This document shows positions 1 through 6,312 of a stretch of DNA of 10,550 nucleotides, piece by piece. The position numbers and the translations under genes are program-made. Source of the DNA: Actinomycetes bacterium (GTDB lineage Bacteria; Actinomycetota; Acidimicrobiia; Acidimicrobiales; Microtrichaceae). The notes beneath the pieces are model-generated. The model was not told the origin of the DNA and made no database searches. It saw only the letters and a list, made by a program, of their open reading frames with translations. The DNA is taken from positions 1-10,550 of the forward strand of contig JAEZFI010000030.1 of assembly GCA_023437745.1 (NCBI GenBank), read 5' to 3'. Positions within the stretch are counted from its first letter, which is position 1. Each line of letters begins with the position of its first letter.

Positions 1-1322
1 GCCCGGGCGAGCGCGCGGCGGGTGGCGGTGATGCCCAGCCACCGGAGCGGCTCCGGCGGGAACGGCAGCGGCGCGGTGCGCACCAGGTCCAGCCCGAGCA
101 GCTCGCTGTCGGGGCGGTCGAGCAGGTCGAGGCAGACCTCGGCGCCGAACCGCGACGCGCCCACCCCGAGGCCCGTGTAGCCCACCGCATACGCCACACG
201 GCCCTGGAACGCCGTCCCGAAGCTCACCGTGAACCGTGTCGACGTGTCGATCACGCCGCCCCAGCGATGGCTGAACCGGAGGCCCTCCAGCTGCGGGTAC
301 GTCGTGAAGAACTGCTCGGCGAGGAGGTGGTGGGTGGCGTCGCGCTGCTCCAGCGACGGGTCAATGCGGTTGCGCCAGTGGTACACCGCGTCGTAGCCGC
401 CCCACAGGATGCGGCGGTCCTCGGTGAGGCGGGAGTAGTGGAAGAGGTTGGTCGTGTCCGCCACGCCCTGGCGGTTCGCCCAGCCGATCGACGCGAGCCG
501 AGCGTCGTCCAGCGGCTCGGTGACCAGGACGTGGTCGTACACCGGCGCGACGCGCCGACGGATCGCTCGGACGGGCGACGTGAACGCGTTGGTCGCCAGC
601 ACGACGGCCCGGCACCGCAGGCGGGCCGAGGGCGTCACGACGACCATGCCGGCCCCGTCACGCTCGAGCCGGCTCATCGCCGTGTGCTCGTGGATGGCGC
701 CGCCCAGCGAGCGGACGGCCGACGCCAGCCCCCAGGCGAGTCGGGCCGGGTCGACCAGCGCCTCGGTGTGCCGCAACCAGGTCCCGGCGTGGTAGGTCGG
801 CGAGGCGAGGTGCCCGGCCAGGGCGCCGCGGTCCAACCACTCGACCTCCTCGCCATGGGCCCGCTCCAGCTGCATGTCCTCTCGCAGCGGCTCCACCAGC
901 CAGGGAGCGGTCGCCACCGTCAGGGTCCCCGTCCGCTCGAACCCGCAGCGGATGCCGTAGCGGTCCACGGCGGACTCGATCTCGTCGAGGTTCCGCCGTC
1001 CCAGCTCCTGCAGTCGGGCCATCTCGCCCGGGAAGCGGTCGACGCCGTTCGCCACGCCGTGGGTGAGCGAGGCGGAGCAGAAGCCGCCGTTGCGCCCCGA
1101 GGCCTGTTCGCCCACGGCGCCGGCGTCGATCACGACCACGCTGCGACCCGGGTCGCGCTCCAGCGCCTGGAGCGCGGTCCAGAGGCCCGTGTAGCCGGCC
1201 CCGACGACCACGAGGTCGGCGTCGACGTCGGTCCGGAGCGCCTCGCCCGATCCAGGGCGGTCAGGACGATCGAGCCAGTAGACGGCTGGTGCTGCGCCCG
1301 CGAGGGCGTCGATCGATCTCAT
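1..1322 (-). CDS. FAD-dependent amine/amino-acid oxidoreductase (DAO family), 3' end cut off by window edge
   Basis: This is an open minus-strand frame from ATG at 1322 to the left edge, with 440 codons and no stop. The N-terminus has the dinucleotide-binding fold: GAGYTG (residues 41-46) lies between a VVV strand and VVVIDAG (62-68), followed by the flavin-contacting SGRNGGF (75-81). The C-terminal part has GYTGLGVG (381-388), where DAO-family enzymes close over FAD. This layout matches cytosolic DAO-family oxidases of the gamma-glutamylputrescine oxidase (PuuB) type, which are about 425-450 residues, so only a few codons are probably missing. Such enzymes oxidise a C-N bond, passing electrons to FAD and usually to oxygen. 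A GGAAG ribosome site lies 6 nt before the ATG and supports this start. The gene is divergent from the quinone oxidoreductase and lies in the same neighbourhood as a polyamine-type importer. That suggests an amine substrate, but sarcosine, glycine or another amino acid cannot be excluded. Family assignment is confident; substrate is inferred. Confidence 0.9.
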   Translation of the reverse strand, partial: MRSIDALAGAAPAVYWLDRPDRPGSGEALRTDVDADLVVVGAGYTGLWTALQALERDPGRSVVVIDAGAVGEQASGRNGGFCSASLTHGVANGVDRFPGEMARLQELGRRNLDEIESAVDRYGIRCGFERTGTLTVATAPWLVEPLREDMQLERAHGEEVEWLDRGALAGHLASPTYHAGTWLRHTEALVDPARLAWGLASAVRSLGGAIHEHTAMSRLERDGAGMVVVTPSARLRCRAVVLATNAFTSPVRAIRRRVAPVYDHVLVTEPLDDARLASIGWANRQGVADTTNLFHYSRLTEDRRILWGGYDAVYHWRNRIDPSLEQRDATHHLLAEQFFTTYPQLEGLRFSHRWGGVIDTSTRFTVSFGTAFQGRVAYAVGYTGLGVGASRFGAEVCLDLLDRPDSELLGLDLVRTAPLPFPPEPLRWLGITATRRALAR

Positions 1323-1328
1323 GTCGTG

Positions 1329-1333
1329 CTTCC
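1329..1333 (-). promoter_or_regulatory. Ribosome binding site of the DAO-family oxidoreductase
   Basis: GGAAG on the minus strand lies 6 nt before the ATG at 1322. It supports that start over the other in-frame codons downstream. Confidence 0.5.
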
Positions 1334-1368
1334 AACGTGCGACCGGCGCCAGGGTGCGCCGGGTCAGC

Positions 1369-1378
1369 AAGGTACCGT
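1369..1378. promoter_or_regulatory. Overlapping -10-like hexamers in the 62-bp divergent intergenic region
   Basis: On the plus strand TACCGT (1373-1378) ends 6 nt before the ATG at 1385. This fits a TAnnnT -10 box for a leaderless transcript of the quinone oxidoreductase. On the minus strand TACCTT (1374 down to 1369) could be the -10 box of the divergent oxidoreductase, giving a leader of roughly 40 nt that contains its GGAAG site. The two hexamers overlap at a GGTACC palindrome. No good -35 box is visible on either strand. The plus-strand call is the stronger one, because the same geometry recurs elsewhere in the window. Confidence 0.4.
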
Positions 1379-1384
1379 GCCGCC

Positions 1385-2356
1385 ATGCGCGCTGTGGTCT
1401 GCTCCGAGCTGGCGCCGCCGGAGGCCCTCGTGGTCGAACGGCGCCCCTCACCCGTCTGCGGGTCCGGCCAGGTGCGGATCCACGTCGCCGCTGCGGGCGT
1501 CAACTACGTCGACGGGTTGTTCGTCCAGGGGCTCTACCAGATCAAGCCGCCGCTCCCCTTCGTGCCCGGGTCCGAGCTGGCCGGCACGATCACGGAGGTC
1601 GGGTCCGACGTGACGGGGTGGTCGCTCGCCGACCGCGTCATCGCCAACGTCGGATTGGGTGCCTTCTGCGACGAGATCGTGGTGAACGCGTCCCAGCTCA
1701 CCCGGGTCCCCGAGGAGCTGGACCTCACCACGGCGGCGGCGGTCGGCCAGAGCTACTGCACCGCCTGGTTCTCGCTCCACCACCGCGCCGGGTTGAAGCC
1801 CGGCGGCTGGCTGCTGGTCCTGGGCGCGGCGGGCGGCGTCGGCCTGGCGTGCATCGACGTCGGCCGGGCGCTGGGTGCGCACGTGATCGCCGCGGCGTCG
1901 ACGCCCGAGAAGCTCGCGCTGTGCGTCGAGCGCGGCGCGACCGCCACGATCGACACCTCCTCGGAGTCGGTGAAGGACCGCGCCCGCGAGCTCTCCGGCG
2001 GCGGTGTGGACGTCGCGATCGACCCGGTGGGAGGTGACCTCTCCGAGCAGGCGTTGCGTGCGCTCGGGTTCGACGGCCAGCTCGTGATCGTCGGGTTCGC
2101 GTCGGGCGCGATCCCCGCGCTGCCCGCGAACCAGATCCTGCTGCGGAACCGCCGCGTCACCGGCGTGGACTGGGGCGCGTGGGCGATGGCCGACCCGGCC
2201 TCGAACGCCAAGATGTTCGGCGACCTGCTGGTCGAGATCGCCGAGGGGCGGCTGTCGCCGGTGGCGCCGACCACCTATCCGCTGGACGAGGCCGGTCGAG
2301 CGCTGCGCGACCTCCTCGACCGGAAGGTGGCGGGCAAGGTCGTGCTCATCCCCTGA
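1385..2356 (+). CDS. Zinc-less NADPH:quinone oxidoreductase (MDR superfamily)
   Basis: The product is 323 residues, a normal length for the quinone oxidoreductase (QOR) branch of the medium-chain dehydrogenase/reductase superfamily. The N-terminal GroES-like domain has AAGVNYVDG (about 37-45) and the PGSELAG stretch (61-67) typical of this branch. The Rossmann domain has GAAGGVG (147-153), followed by STPEKL (172-177), where QORs bind the NADP phosphate. DPVGG (213-217) and a C-terminal KVAGKVVL (314-321) also fit. The cysteine/histidine zinc ligands of alcohol dehydrogenases are not evident. The enzyme should reduce quinones or enones with NADPH in the cytosol. The frame stays open upstream to 1289, but that stretch overlaps the divergent gene and has no domain signal. 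ATG 1385 begins directly at the first beta strand and has a leaderless-type -10 box. The GPx-family gene starts 23 nt downstream on the same strand, which suggests a shared oxidative or electrophile stress role. The exact substrate is unknown. Confidence 0.92.
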   Translation: MRAVVCSELAPPEALVVERRPSPVCGSGQVRIHVAAAGVNYVDGLFVQGLYQIKPPLPFVPGSELAGTITEVGSDVTGWSLADRVIANVGLGAFCDEIVVNASQLTRVPEELDLTTAAAVGQSYCTAWFSLHHRAGLKPGGWLLVLGAAGGVGLACIDVGRALGAHVIAAASTPEKLALCVERGATATIDTSSESVKDRARELSGGGVDVAIDPVGGDLSEQALRALGFDGQLVIVGFASGAIPALPANQILLRNRRVTGVDWGAWAMADPASNAKMFGDLLVEIAEGRLSPVAPTTYPLDEAGRALRDLLDRKVAGKVVLIP

Positions 2357-2366
2357 CCCGCCCCGA

Positions 2367-2372
2367 TAGGTT
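2367..2372 (+). promoter_or_regulatory. Leaderless-type -10 box before the peroxidase gene
   Basis: TAGGTT is followed by 7 nt and then the ATG at 2380. There is no purine-rich ribosome site in this gap. The arrangement fits a TAnnnT -10 box with transcription starting at or next to the A of ATG. If it is real, the peroxidase can be expressed separately from the quinone oxidoreductase upstream. Confidence 0.45.
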
Positions 2373-2379
2373 GACCCGC

Positions 2380-2865
2380 ATGACCATCCACGATCACTCC
2401 CTCAAGGCACTCGACGGCTCGGACGACGTCCTCTCCCAGGCCAAGGGCAAGGTCGGCCTCTTCGTCAACGTCGCGTCGAAGTGCGGGCTCACCCCCCAGT
2501 ACACCGCCCTCGAGGAGCTGCAGGAGCGGTTCGGGCCGGACGACTTCACCGTCATCGGGTTCCCGTGCAACCAGTTCCTCGGCCAGGAGCCGGGCACGGC
2601 GGAGGAGATCGCCGAGTTCTGCTCGACCACCTACGGCGTGACCTTCCCCCTCAGCGAGAAGATCGACGTGAACGGCGACGACCGGCACCCCCTGTACGCC
2701 GAGCTCGAGGCGACGACCGACGACGAGGGCCACAGCGGCGAGATCCGCTGGAACTTCGAGAAGTTCCTCGTGGGCCGCGACGGCGAGGTGCTGGCGCGGT
2801 TCGCTCCGACGACCACCCCTGACGACCCGAAGATCGTGTCGGCCATCGAGGACGCACTCGCCTGA
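2380..2865 (+). CDS. Glutathione-peroxidase-family thiol peroxidase (Cys type)
   Basis: The product is 161 residues, full length for bacterial GPx-family proteins (thioredoxin fold). The active-site segment NVASKCGLT carries the peroxidatic Cys35, a cysteine rather than selenocysteine. The other expected catalytic residues are visible: Gln69 in GQEPG, and Trp124-Asn125 in IRWNFEKF. FPCNQF (61-66) and the EFC...YGV block with Cys81 (79-87) are also typical. The enzyme reduces H2O2 or organic hydroperoxides in the cytosol. Cys-type members usually take electrons from thioredoxin, and actinobacteria mostly lack glutathione, so thioredoxin or another low-molecular-weight thiol is the likely reductant (inference). 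The name 'glutathione peroxidase' describes the family, not the proven donor. ATG 2380 was chosen because the protein begins cleanly there, 23 nt after the quinone oxidoreductase stop, with a leaderless-type -10 box. The frame open further upstream lies inside the neighbouring gene. Confidence 0.95.
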   Translation: MTIHDHSLKALDGSDDVLSQAKGKVGLFVNVASKCGLTPQYTALEELQERFGPDDFTVIGFPCNQFLGQEPGTAEEIAEFCSTTYGVTFPLSEKIDVNGDDRHPLYAELEATTDDEGHSGEIRWNFEKFLVGRDGEVLARFAPTTTPDDPKIVSAIEDALA

Positions 2866-2880
2866 CGGACCTCACCGATG

Positions 2881-2924
2881 CTGTTCCTGTCAGTGCGACA
2901 CCTGCGTCGCGCTGACAGGAGCAG
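2881..2924. terminator. Long hairpin between convergent genes, probable bidirectional terminator
   Basis: The arms at 2881-2899 and 2906-2924 pair over all 19 positions if two G-U wobbles are allowed, around a 6-nt loop (ACCTGC). The hairpin starts 15 nt after the peroxidase stop and ends 15 nt before the stop of the converging ATP-grasp gene. No T-run follows on either strand, so it is not a classical U-tract terminator. This is common in high-GC actinobacteria. Its position between converging stops supports a role in termination or 3'-end stabilisation for both transcripts. Confidence 0.8.
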
Positions 2925-2939
2925 AACGGGAGGGCTCGA

Positions 2940-3845
2940 TCAGGTGAGCGCCGCCAGGACCGCGGCGAATCGGTCGGCAGCGCCGTCCGACCGGTCGAGG
3001 AAGACCGAGGGCTCCGTCAGCTCGACCTCGAGCACGCAGCTCCGCCCGTCGTCGCCGCGCACCAGGTCGACGCGTGCGTACACAGGCGGGTCGAGGTGCG
3101 CCCCCACGTCCGGCACGCCGGCCAGCGCGGCCACGACCGCGTCGCCCAGCGAGCGCTCCTCGTCGGTGGCCCGGTGCGCGGTGATGCGCTCGGGGGCGAA
3201 CAACGCCCGGGACGGCTCTGAGGCGCTGGGATCCCCGGGATCGAGCGGCGGGAGCAGCGGGCCCTTGTTGACGGCGTGGGAGTAGGTGCCGCCGAAGTAG
3301 AGCAACGCGGTCTCCCCCATGGCGTCGACCGCCGCCTGGTAGGGCTGGACCAGCACGGTGCGCCCCTCGGACAGCATCGAGGCGGCGTGGGCGAGTGCAG
3401 GCTCGGGGTGGCGGGCGTCGAACCGGCCTGCGTCCTTGCTCCCGGCGCCGACGCTGGGCTTGACCACCACGTCGCCCGAGGCGGGGAGGCGCACCTCGTC
3501 CCCCGGCCGGAAGAAGGCGGACGGGACGATCGGGATGCCGGCGGCCTCGAGCGGGGCGAGGTACTGCTTGTCGGTGTTCCACTCGAGCACGGGCGCCGGG
3601 TTCACCAGCCGGGTGAGGCCACCGACGCGGTGGGCCCAGTCGAGGAACTCGGCACGGCGGTCCGTGTAGTCCCACGTCGAGCGGATGACCGTGAGGTCGC
3701 CGGCGGCCCAGTCGACCGCAGGGTCGTCCCAGGCAGCGACGCGGGTCTCGAGGCCTCGCGCCCCGAGCGCGGCGCGGAGCGGTGCTTCGTCGTCGTCGAG
3801 CCCGGCGGCGACGAGGGCGGTCACGAGGGTGACGTGTGCGGCCAT
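2940..3845 (-). CDS. ATP-grasp domain protein, RimK/glutathione-synthetase-like ligase
   Basis: The product is 301 residues. The N-terminal pre-ATP-grasp domain includes the STWDY motif (56-60), a hallmark of a group of uncharacterised ATP-grasp proteins related to the D-cycloserine enzyme DcsG. It is followed by NPAPVLEWNTDK (82-93). The ATP-grasp core has VVVKP (126-130) with Lys129 as a nucleotide-binding lysine, a GAGS glycine loop (133-136) and VLVQPY (164-169). VYARVDLV (255-262) and LEVELTEPS (272-280) supply the acidic metal ligands. These enzymes join a carboxylate to an amine through an acyl-phosphate, using ATP. The substrates here are unknown. It is the last gene of the minus-strand cluster: its ATG follows the YceI stop by one base, and its AAGG ribosome site (3852-3855) lies inside the YceI gene, so translation is probably coupled. 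It ends at the long hairpin. An amine-ligating role linked to the importer is inference only. Confidence 0.85.
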   Translation of the reverse strand: MAAHVTLVTALVAAGLDDDEAPLRAALGARGLETRVAAWDDPAVDWAAGDLTVIRSTWDYTDRRAEFLDWAHRVGGLTRLVNPAPVLEWNTDKQYLAPLEAAGIPIVPSAFFRPGDEVRLPASGDVVVKPSVGAGSKDAGRFDARHPEPALAHAASMLSEGRTVLVQPYQAAVDAMGETALLYFGGTYSHAVNKGPLLPPLDPGDPSASEPSRALFAPERITAHRATDEERSLGDAVVAALAGVPDVGAHLDPPVYARVDLVRGDDGRSCVLEVELTEPSVFLDRSDGAADRFAAVLAALT

Positions 3846-3846
3846 C

Positions 3847-4530
3847 TCAGGCCTTGGTGAAGCCGAGCGACACGTCGATGTCGCCCTCGTCCGTGATCGT
3901 GGCCGTGGGGTTCGACGGGTTCTCGATCCCGAAGTCGGTGTAGGTGATGGGGATGAGGGCCTTCACGTCGATGCGCGACCCGCCCCGGATCGCCGTGGCG
4001 TCGAACGTCACGGGTCGGGTCACGCCCCGCAACGTCAGGTCGCCCGTCACGCCGGGGATGCTCACCTCGACGTCCTCGGCGGGGAACTCGTCGAGGGTGA
4101 TCGGCGTCGTGAGGGTGAACGTGGCCTCGGGGTGCGCGTCGGTCTCGAGGACCCTGCGGAACGCGTTGTCCCTCATGCCGAACTCGGACACGATGCTCGA
4201 CACGTCGATCGTGAAGTCGGCGGCGGAGATGGTCGTCCCGTCGTCGCCGACGGTCATCGAGCCCTCGATGCGGTCGGTGTAGCCGGTCGCCGTGACCGTG
4301 GCGCCCCGCAGGATCTCGTTCTCGACCCGGTAGCCGCCCTGGGAGCCCTCGCTCACGACCCACGTGCCGTCGGGCGAGCCCGCCAGCTCGGGGGCGGCCT
4401 CCCGCTCGGCGGCGGTGTCGTCGAGGCTCGTCTCCTTCTGCTCCTTCGAGTTCTCGTACCAGATGAACCCGACGTAGGCCGCCGCGCCGAGCACGAGCAC
4501 GGCGAGCAGCGGGAGCAGCAGCTTCTTCAT
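3847..4530 (-). CDS. YceI-like domain protein with N-terminal membrane anchor
   Basis: The product is 227 residues. The N-terminus is MKK followed by a hydrophobic segment (about 4-24), which is either a signal anchor or an uncleaved signal peptide. There is no lipobox. A short polar linker (25-50) leads to a YceI-type lipocalin-like beta barrel (about 55-225). Its markers are WVV at the first strand, FTIDVSSI (106-113), MRDNAFRRVLETDAHPEATF (119-138) and LRGVTRPVTFDA (167-178). YceI proteins are extracytoplasmic and bind isoprenoid-like or other amphipathic ligands. No enzymatic activity is established, and the ligand here is unknown. ATG 4530 was preferred over an in-frame GTG at 4569 because it places the charged MKK directly before the membrane segment. 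It sits 45 nt after the permease C stop. A CAGACT hexamer 7 nt upstream hints at its own promoter, but co-transcription with the importer is also possible. The link to transport is unexplained. Confidence 0.88.
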   Translation of the reverse strand: MKKLLLPLLAVLVLGAAAYVGFIWYENSKEQKETSLDDTAAEREAAPELAGSPDGTWVVSEGSQGGYRVENEILRGATVTATGYTDRIEGSMTVGDDGTTISAADFTIDVSSIVSEFGMRDNAFRRVLETDAHPEATFTLTTPITLDEFPAEDVEVSIPGVTGDLTLRGVTRPVTFDATAIRGGSRIDVKALIPITYTDFGIENPSNPTATITDEGDIDVSLGFTKA

Positions 4531-4537
4531 GCCCGAC

Positions 4538-4543
4538 AGTCTG
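4538..4543 (-). promoter_or_regulatory. Weak -10-like box before the YceI gene
   Basis: CAGACT lies 7 nt before the ATG at 4530, differing by one base from the TAnnnT pattern seen at other starts here. No ribosome site is visible. A 5-bp inverted repeat (4537-4541 and 4552-4556) overlaps it. The evidence is weak. If real, YceI and the ATP-grasp gene could be transcribed apart from the importer. Confidence 0.25.
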
Positions 4544-4575
4544 GCGGAACCGACTGCCGCCTCGTCCACCCGCGG

Positions 4576-5421
4576 TCAGCGAGCGGCGCGACGTGCACCG
4601 AAGATCGACGTGCCGATCAGCACGACCACGCTGACCACCAGGATCATCGTGGCGAGCACGTTGATCTGGGGCGACACCTGCACGCGGGCGGCGTCGAAGA
4701 CCTGGAGCGGGAACGTCCGGGTGCTGCCGGCCACGAACGACGTGATGATGTAGTCGTCGATCGAGAGGGCGAAGCTCAGCAGTGCGGCCGCCAGGATCCC
4801 GGGCAGGATCAACGGGAACGTCACCCGCCGGAACGCCGTCCAGGGTCCGGCGCCGAGGTCGGCCGCTGCGTCCTCGAGGCCCCAGTCGAACCCTCGGATC
4901 CTCGCCTTCACGGTGAGCGCGACGAACGCCAGGCAGAACATCGTGTGGGCGATCACGATCGTCCAGAAGCCCCGCTCGCGACCCTGGTCGACGAAGAGGG
5001 TGAGCAGCGACGCACCCATCACGATCTCGGGGGTCGTCAGGGGGAGCACCAGCAGGATGTCCATCAGCACCCCGCCCCGGAAGCGGTACCGGGCGAGCGC
5101 CAGGGCCATCAGCGCGCCCATCACCGTCGCGGCGGTGACCGAGATCGCCGCCACCTGGAGGCTCTTCCAGAAGGCCTCGGTCATGCCCGGGTCCCGAAAC
5201 GGGTCCGACCAGTTGTCGAGCGTGAACTCCTGCCACAGGTAGTTGAACTTCCCCCGGGGCTGGTTGAACGAGAAGACCACGATCCAGATGATCGGCACGA
5301 AGAGGTAGACGAAGCCGAGCGCGGTGACGATCCACAGCACGAGACCGCCGCGGCGTCCGGTTCGTTCGGGGCCTCGACGGCCTTGCTCGGGCGTGCCGAC
5401 GGTCGGAGCGATCGCTGCCAT
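4576..5421 (-). CDS. potC: ABC transporter permease, spermidine/putrescine type (PotC-like)
   Basis: The product is 281 residues with about six membrane spans (roughly 27-51, 87-110, 119-145, 152-171, 204-226 and 255-276). The binding-protein-dependent permease signature (EAA loop) runs from EDAAADLG (183-190) to FPLILPGI (202-209) and contacts the ATPase subunit. IDDYIITSF (221-229) just after it is characteristic of PotC-type permeases. It pairs with the PotB-like permease to form the transmembrane channel. The ATG at 5421 overlaps the TGA of permease B by one base (TGATG), which indicates translational coupling. A GAGGGG ribosome site (5433-5438) lies about 11 nt upstream, inside the permease B gene. 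The frame continues further upstream only as an overlap with permease B and has no domain content there. Membership of the PotC group is clear. The transported solute is inferred from the binding protein. Confidence 0.93.
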   Translation of the reverse strand: MAAIAPTVGTPEQGRRGPERTGRRGGLVLWIVTALGFVYLFVPIIWIVVFSFNQPRGKFNYLWQEFTLDNWSDPFRDPGMTEAFWKSLQVAAISVTAATVMGALMALALARYRFRGGVLMDILLVLPLTTPEIVMGASLLTLFVDQGRERGFWTIVIAHTMFCLAFVALTVKARIRGFDWGLEDAAADLGAGPWTAFRRVTFPLILPGILAAALLSFALSIDDYIITSFVAGSTRTFPLQVFDAARVQVSPQINVLATMILVVSVVVLIGTSIFGARRAAR

Positions 5422-6284
5422 CAGGCCGCCAACCCCTCGGTCCCGAACAGGCGCGAGTAGATCAGGACCATCGTGGTGATGATCGCCATGAGGATGAGCG
5501 AGATCGCGGCGGCGCTCGGGTAGTTCACCTGCACGAGGAACTGGTTCTGCACCACCGAGCCGATCATCGTGGTGCGTGGGCTCCCGAGGAACGTCGCGTT
5601 GATGAAGTCGCCGGCGGCAGGGATGAAGACCAGCAGGCTCCCGGCGAACACGCCGGGCAGGGACAGCGGGAACACGACCTTGCGGAACGACTGGAACGGC
5701 GTCGCGAACAGGTCGCCCGCCGCGTCGACGAGCCGGAAGTCGATCTTCTCCAGGCTCACGTAGATGGGGAGGATCATGAACGGCAGGAAGTTGTAGGTGA
5801 GCCCTCCGATCACCGCGCCGGGCGTGGAGAGGAAGCGGAAGTCCTCGCCGAACACCGACTTGGCAGCCCTCGTGACGGGCCCGGCGTCGGACAGGATGCT
5901 CTTCCAGGCGATCGTGCGGATCAGGAAGCTCGTGAAGAACGGCACCACGACGAGCCCGATCAGCAGGTCCTTCCACCGGCCCCCGCGGGTCGCCACCGTG
6001 TACGCGAGCGGGTAGCCGATCAGCAGGGCCAGGATCGTGGCGATCGCCGCGTAGAGGAACGAGCGCCCGAACTGGGAGCCGAAGGTGTCGAGCGCGTTCG
6101 AGAAGTTGGACCACTCCCAGGTGAACTCGGGGTTCTCGAACCGGCTGGGCTTGGAGCTGAGCGCGATCCTCAGCAGCGTCCAGACGGGGACCAGGAAGAA
6201 CAGGACGAGCCAGATCGTGCCGGGGCTGAGGAGGCCCGCGGGCGCCCACCGACCCGGCCGCCGCCCGTCGGCGTCACCCGCCAC
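5421..6284 (-). CDS. potB: ABC transporter permease, spermidine/putrescine type (PotB-like)
   Basis: The product is 287 residues with about six membrane spans (roughly 20-42, 76-98, 107-125, 156-177, 207-225 and 258-278). The EAA loop runs from DAAGDLFA (187-194) to FPLSLPGV (205-212). The segment around RTIAWKSIL (123-131) and the IPAAGDFINATFLG stretch (221-234) are typical of PotB permeases. It forms a heterodimer with the PotC-like subunit in the cytoplasmic membrane. I chose the GTG at 6284 because a strong GGGAGGA site (6291-6297) lies 6 nt before it. The open frame extends to 6398, but those 38 extra codons overlap the binding-protein gene and are low-complexity Ser/Arg sequence. The gene starts 28 nt after the binding-protein stop and its stop overlaps the next start. 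Confidence 0.93.
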   Translation of the reverse strand: MAGDADGRRPGRWAPAGLLSPGTIWLVLFFLVPVWTLLRIALSSKPSRFENPEFTWEWSNFSNALDTFGSQFGRSFLYAAIATILALLIGYPLAYTVATRGGRWKDLLIGLVVVPFFTSFLIRTIAWKSILSDAGPVTRAAKSVFGEDFRFLSTPGAVIGGLTYNFLPFMILPIYVSLEKIDFRLVDAAGDLFATPFQSFRKVVFPLSLPGVFAGSLLVFIPAAGDFINATFLGSPRTTMIGSVVQNQFLVQVNYPSAAAISLILMAIITTMVLIYSRLFGTEGLAA

Positions 6285-6290
6285 GGCTCG

Positions 6291-6297
6291 TCCTCCC
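6291..6297 (-). promoter_or_regulatory. Strong ribosome binding site deciding the PotB-like start
   Basis: GGGAGGA on the minus strand lies 6 nt before the GTG at 6284. It lies between the binding-protein stop and the permease start, and it rules out the longer frame that overlaps the upstream gene. Confidence 0.75.
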
Positions 6298-6312
6298 AGG
6301 TCCCGGCACGGC

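Noticed and set aside
1289..1384. Upstream 32-codon extension of the quinone oxidoreductase
   Set aside because: It overlaps the divergent oxidoreductase start, lacks domain content, and the family N-terminus begins at the ATG at 1385.
267..1613. Plus-strand open frame of 448 codons across the left end
   Set aside because: It is antisense to the FAD oxidoreductase, whose GAGYTG and SGRNGGF motifs are unmistakable. The plus-strand translation is low-complexity Arg/Val/Gly sequence.
3685..5460. Long plus-strand open frame (591 codons) opposite the YceI and permease C genes
   Set aside because: It is rich in Arg, Asp, Gly and His with no domain motif, and lies antisense to three genes with clear family signatures. 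Long antisense frames are expected at this GC content.
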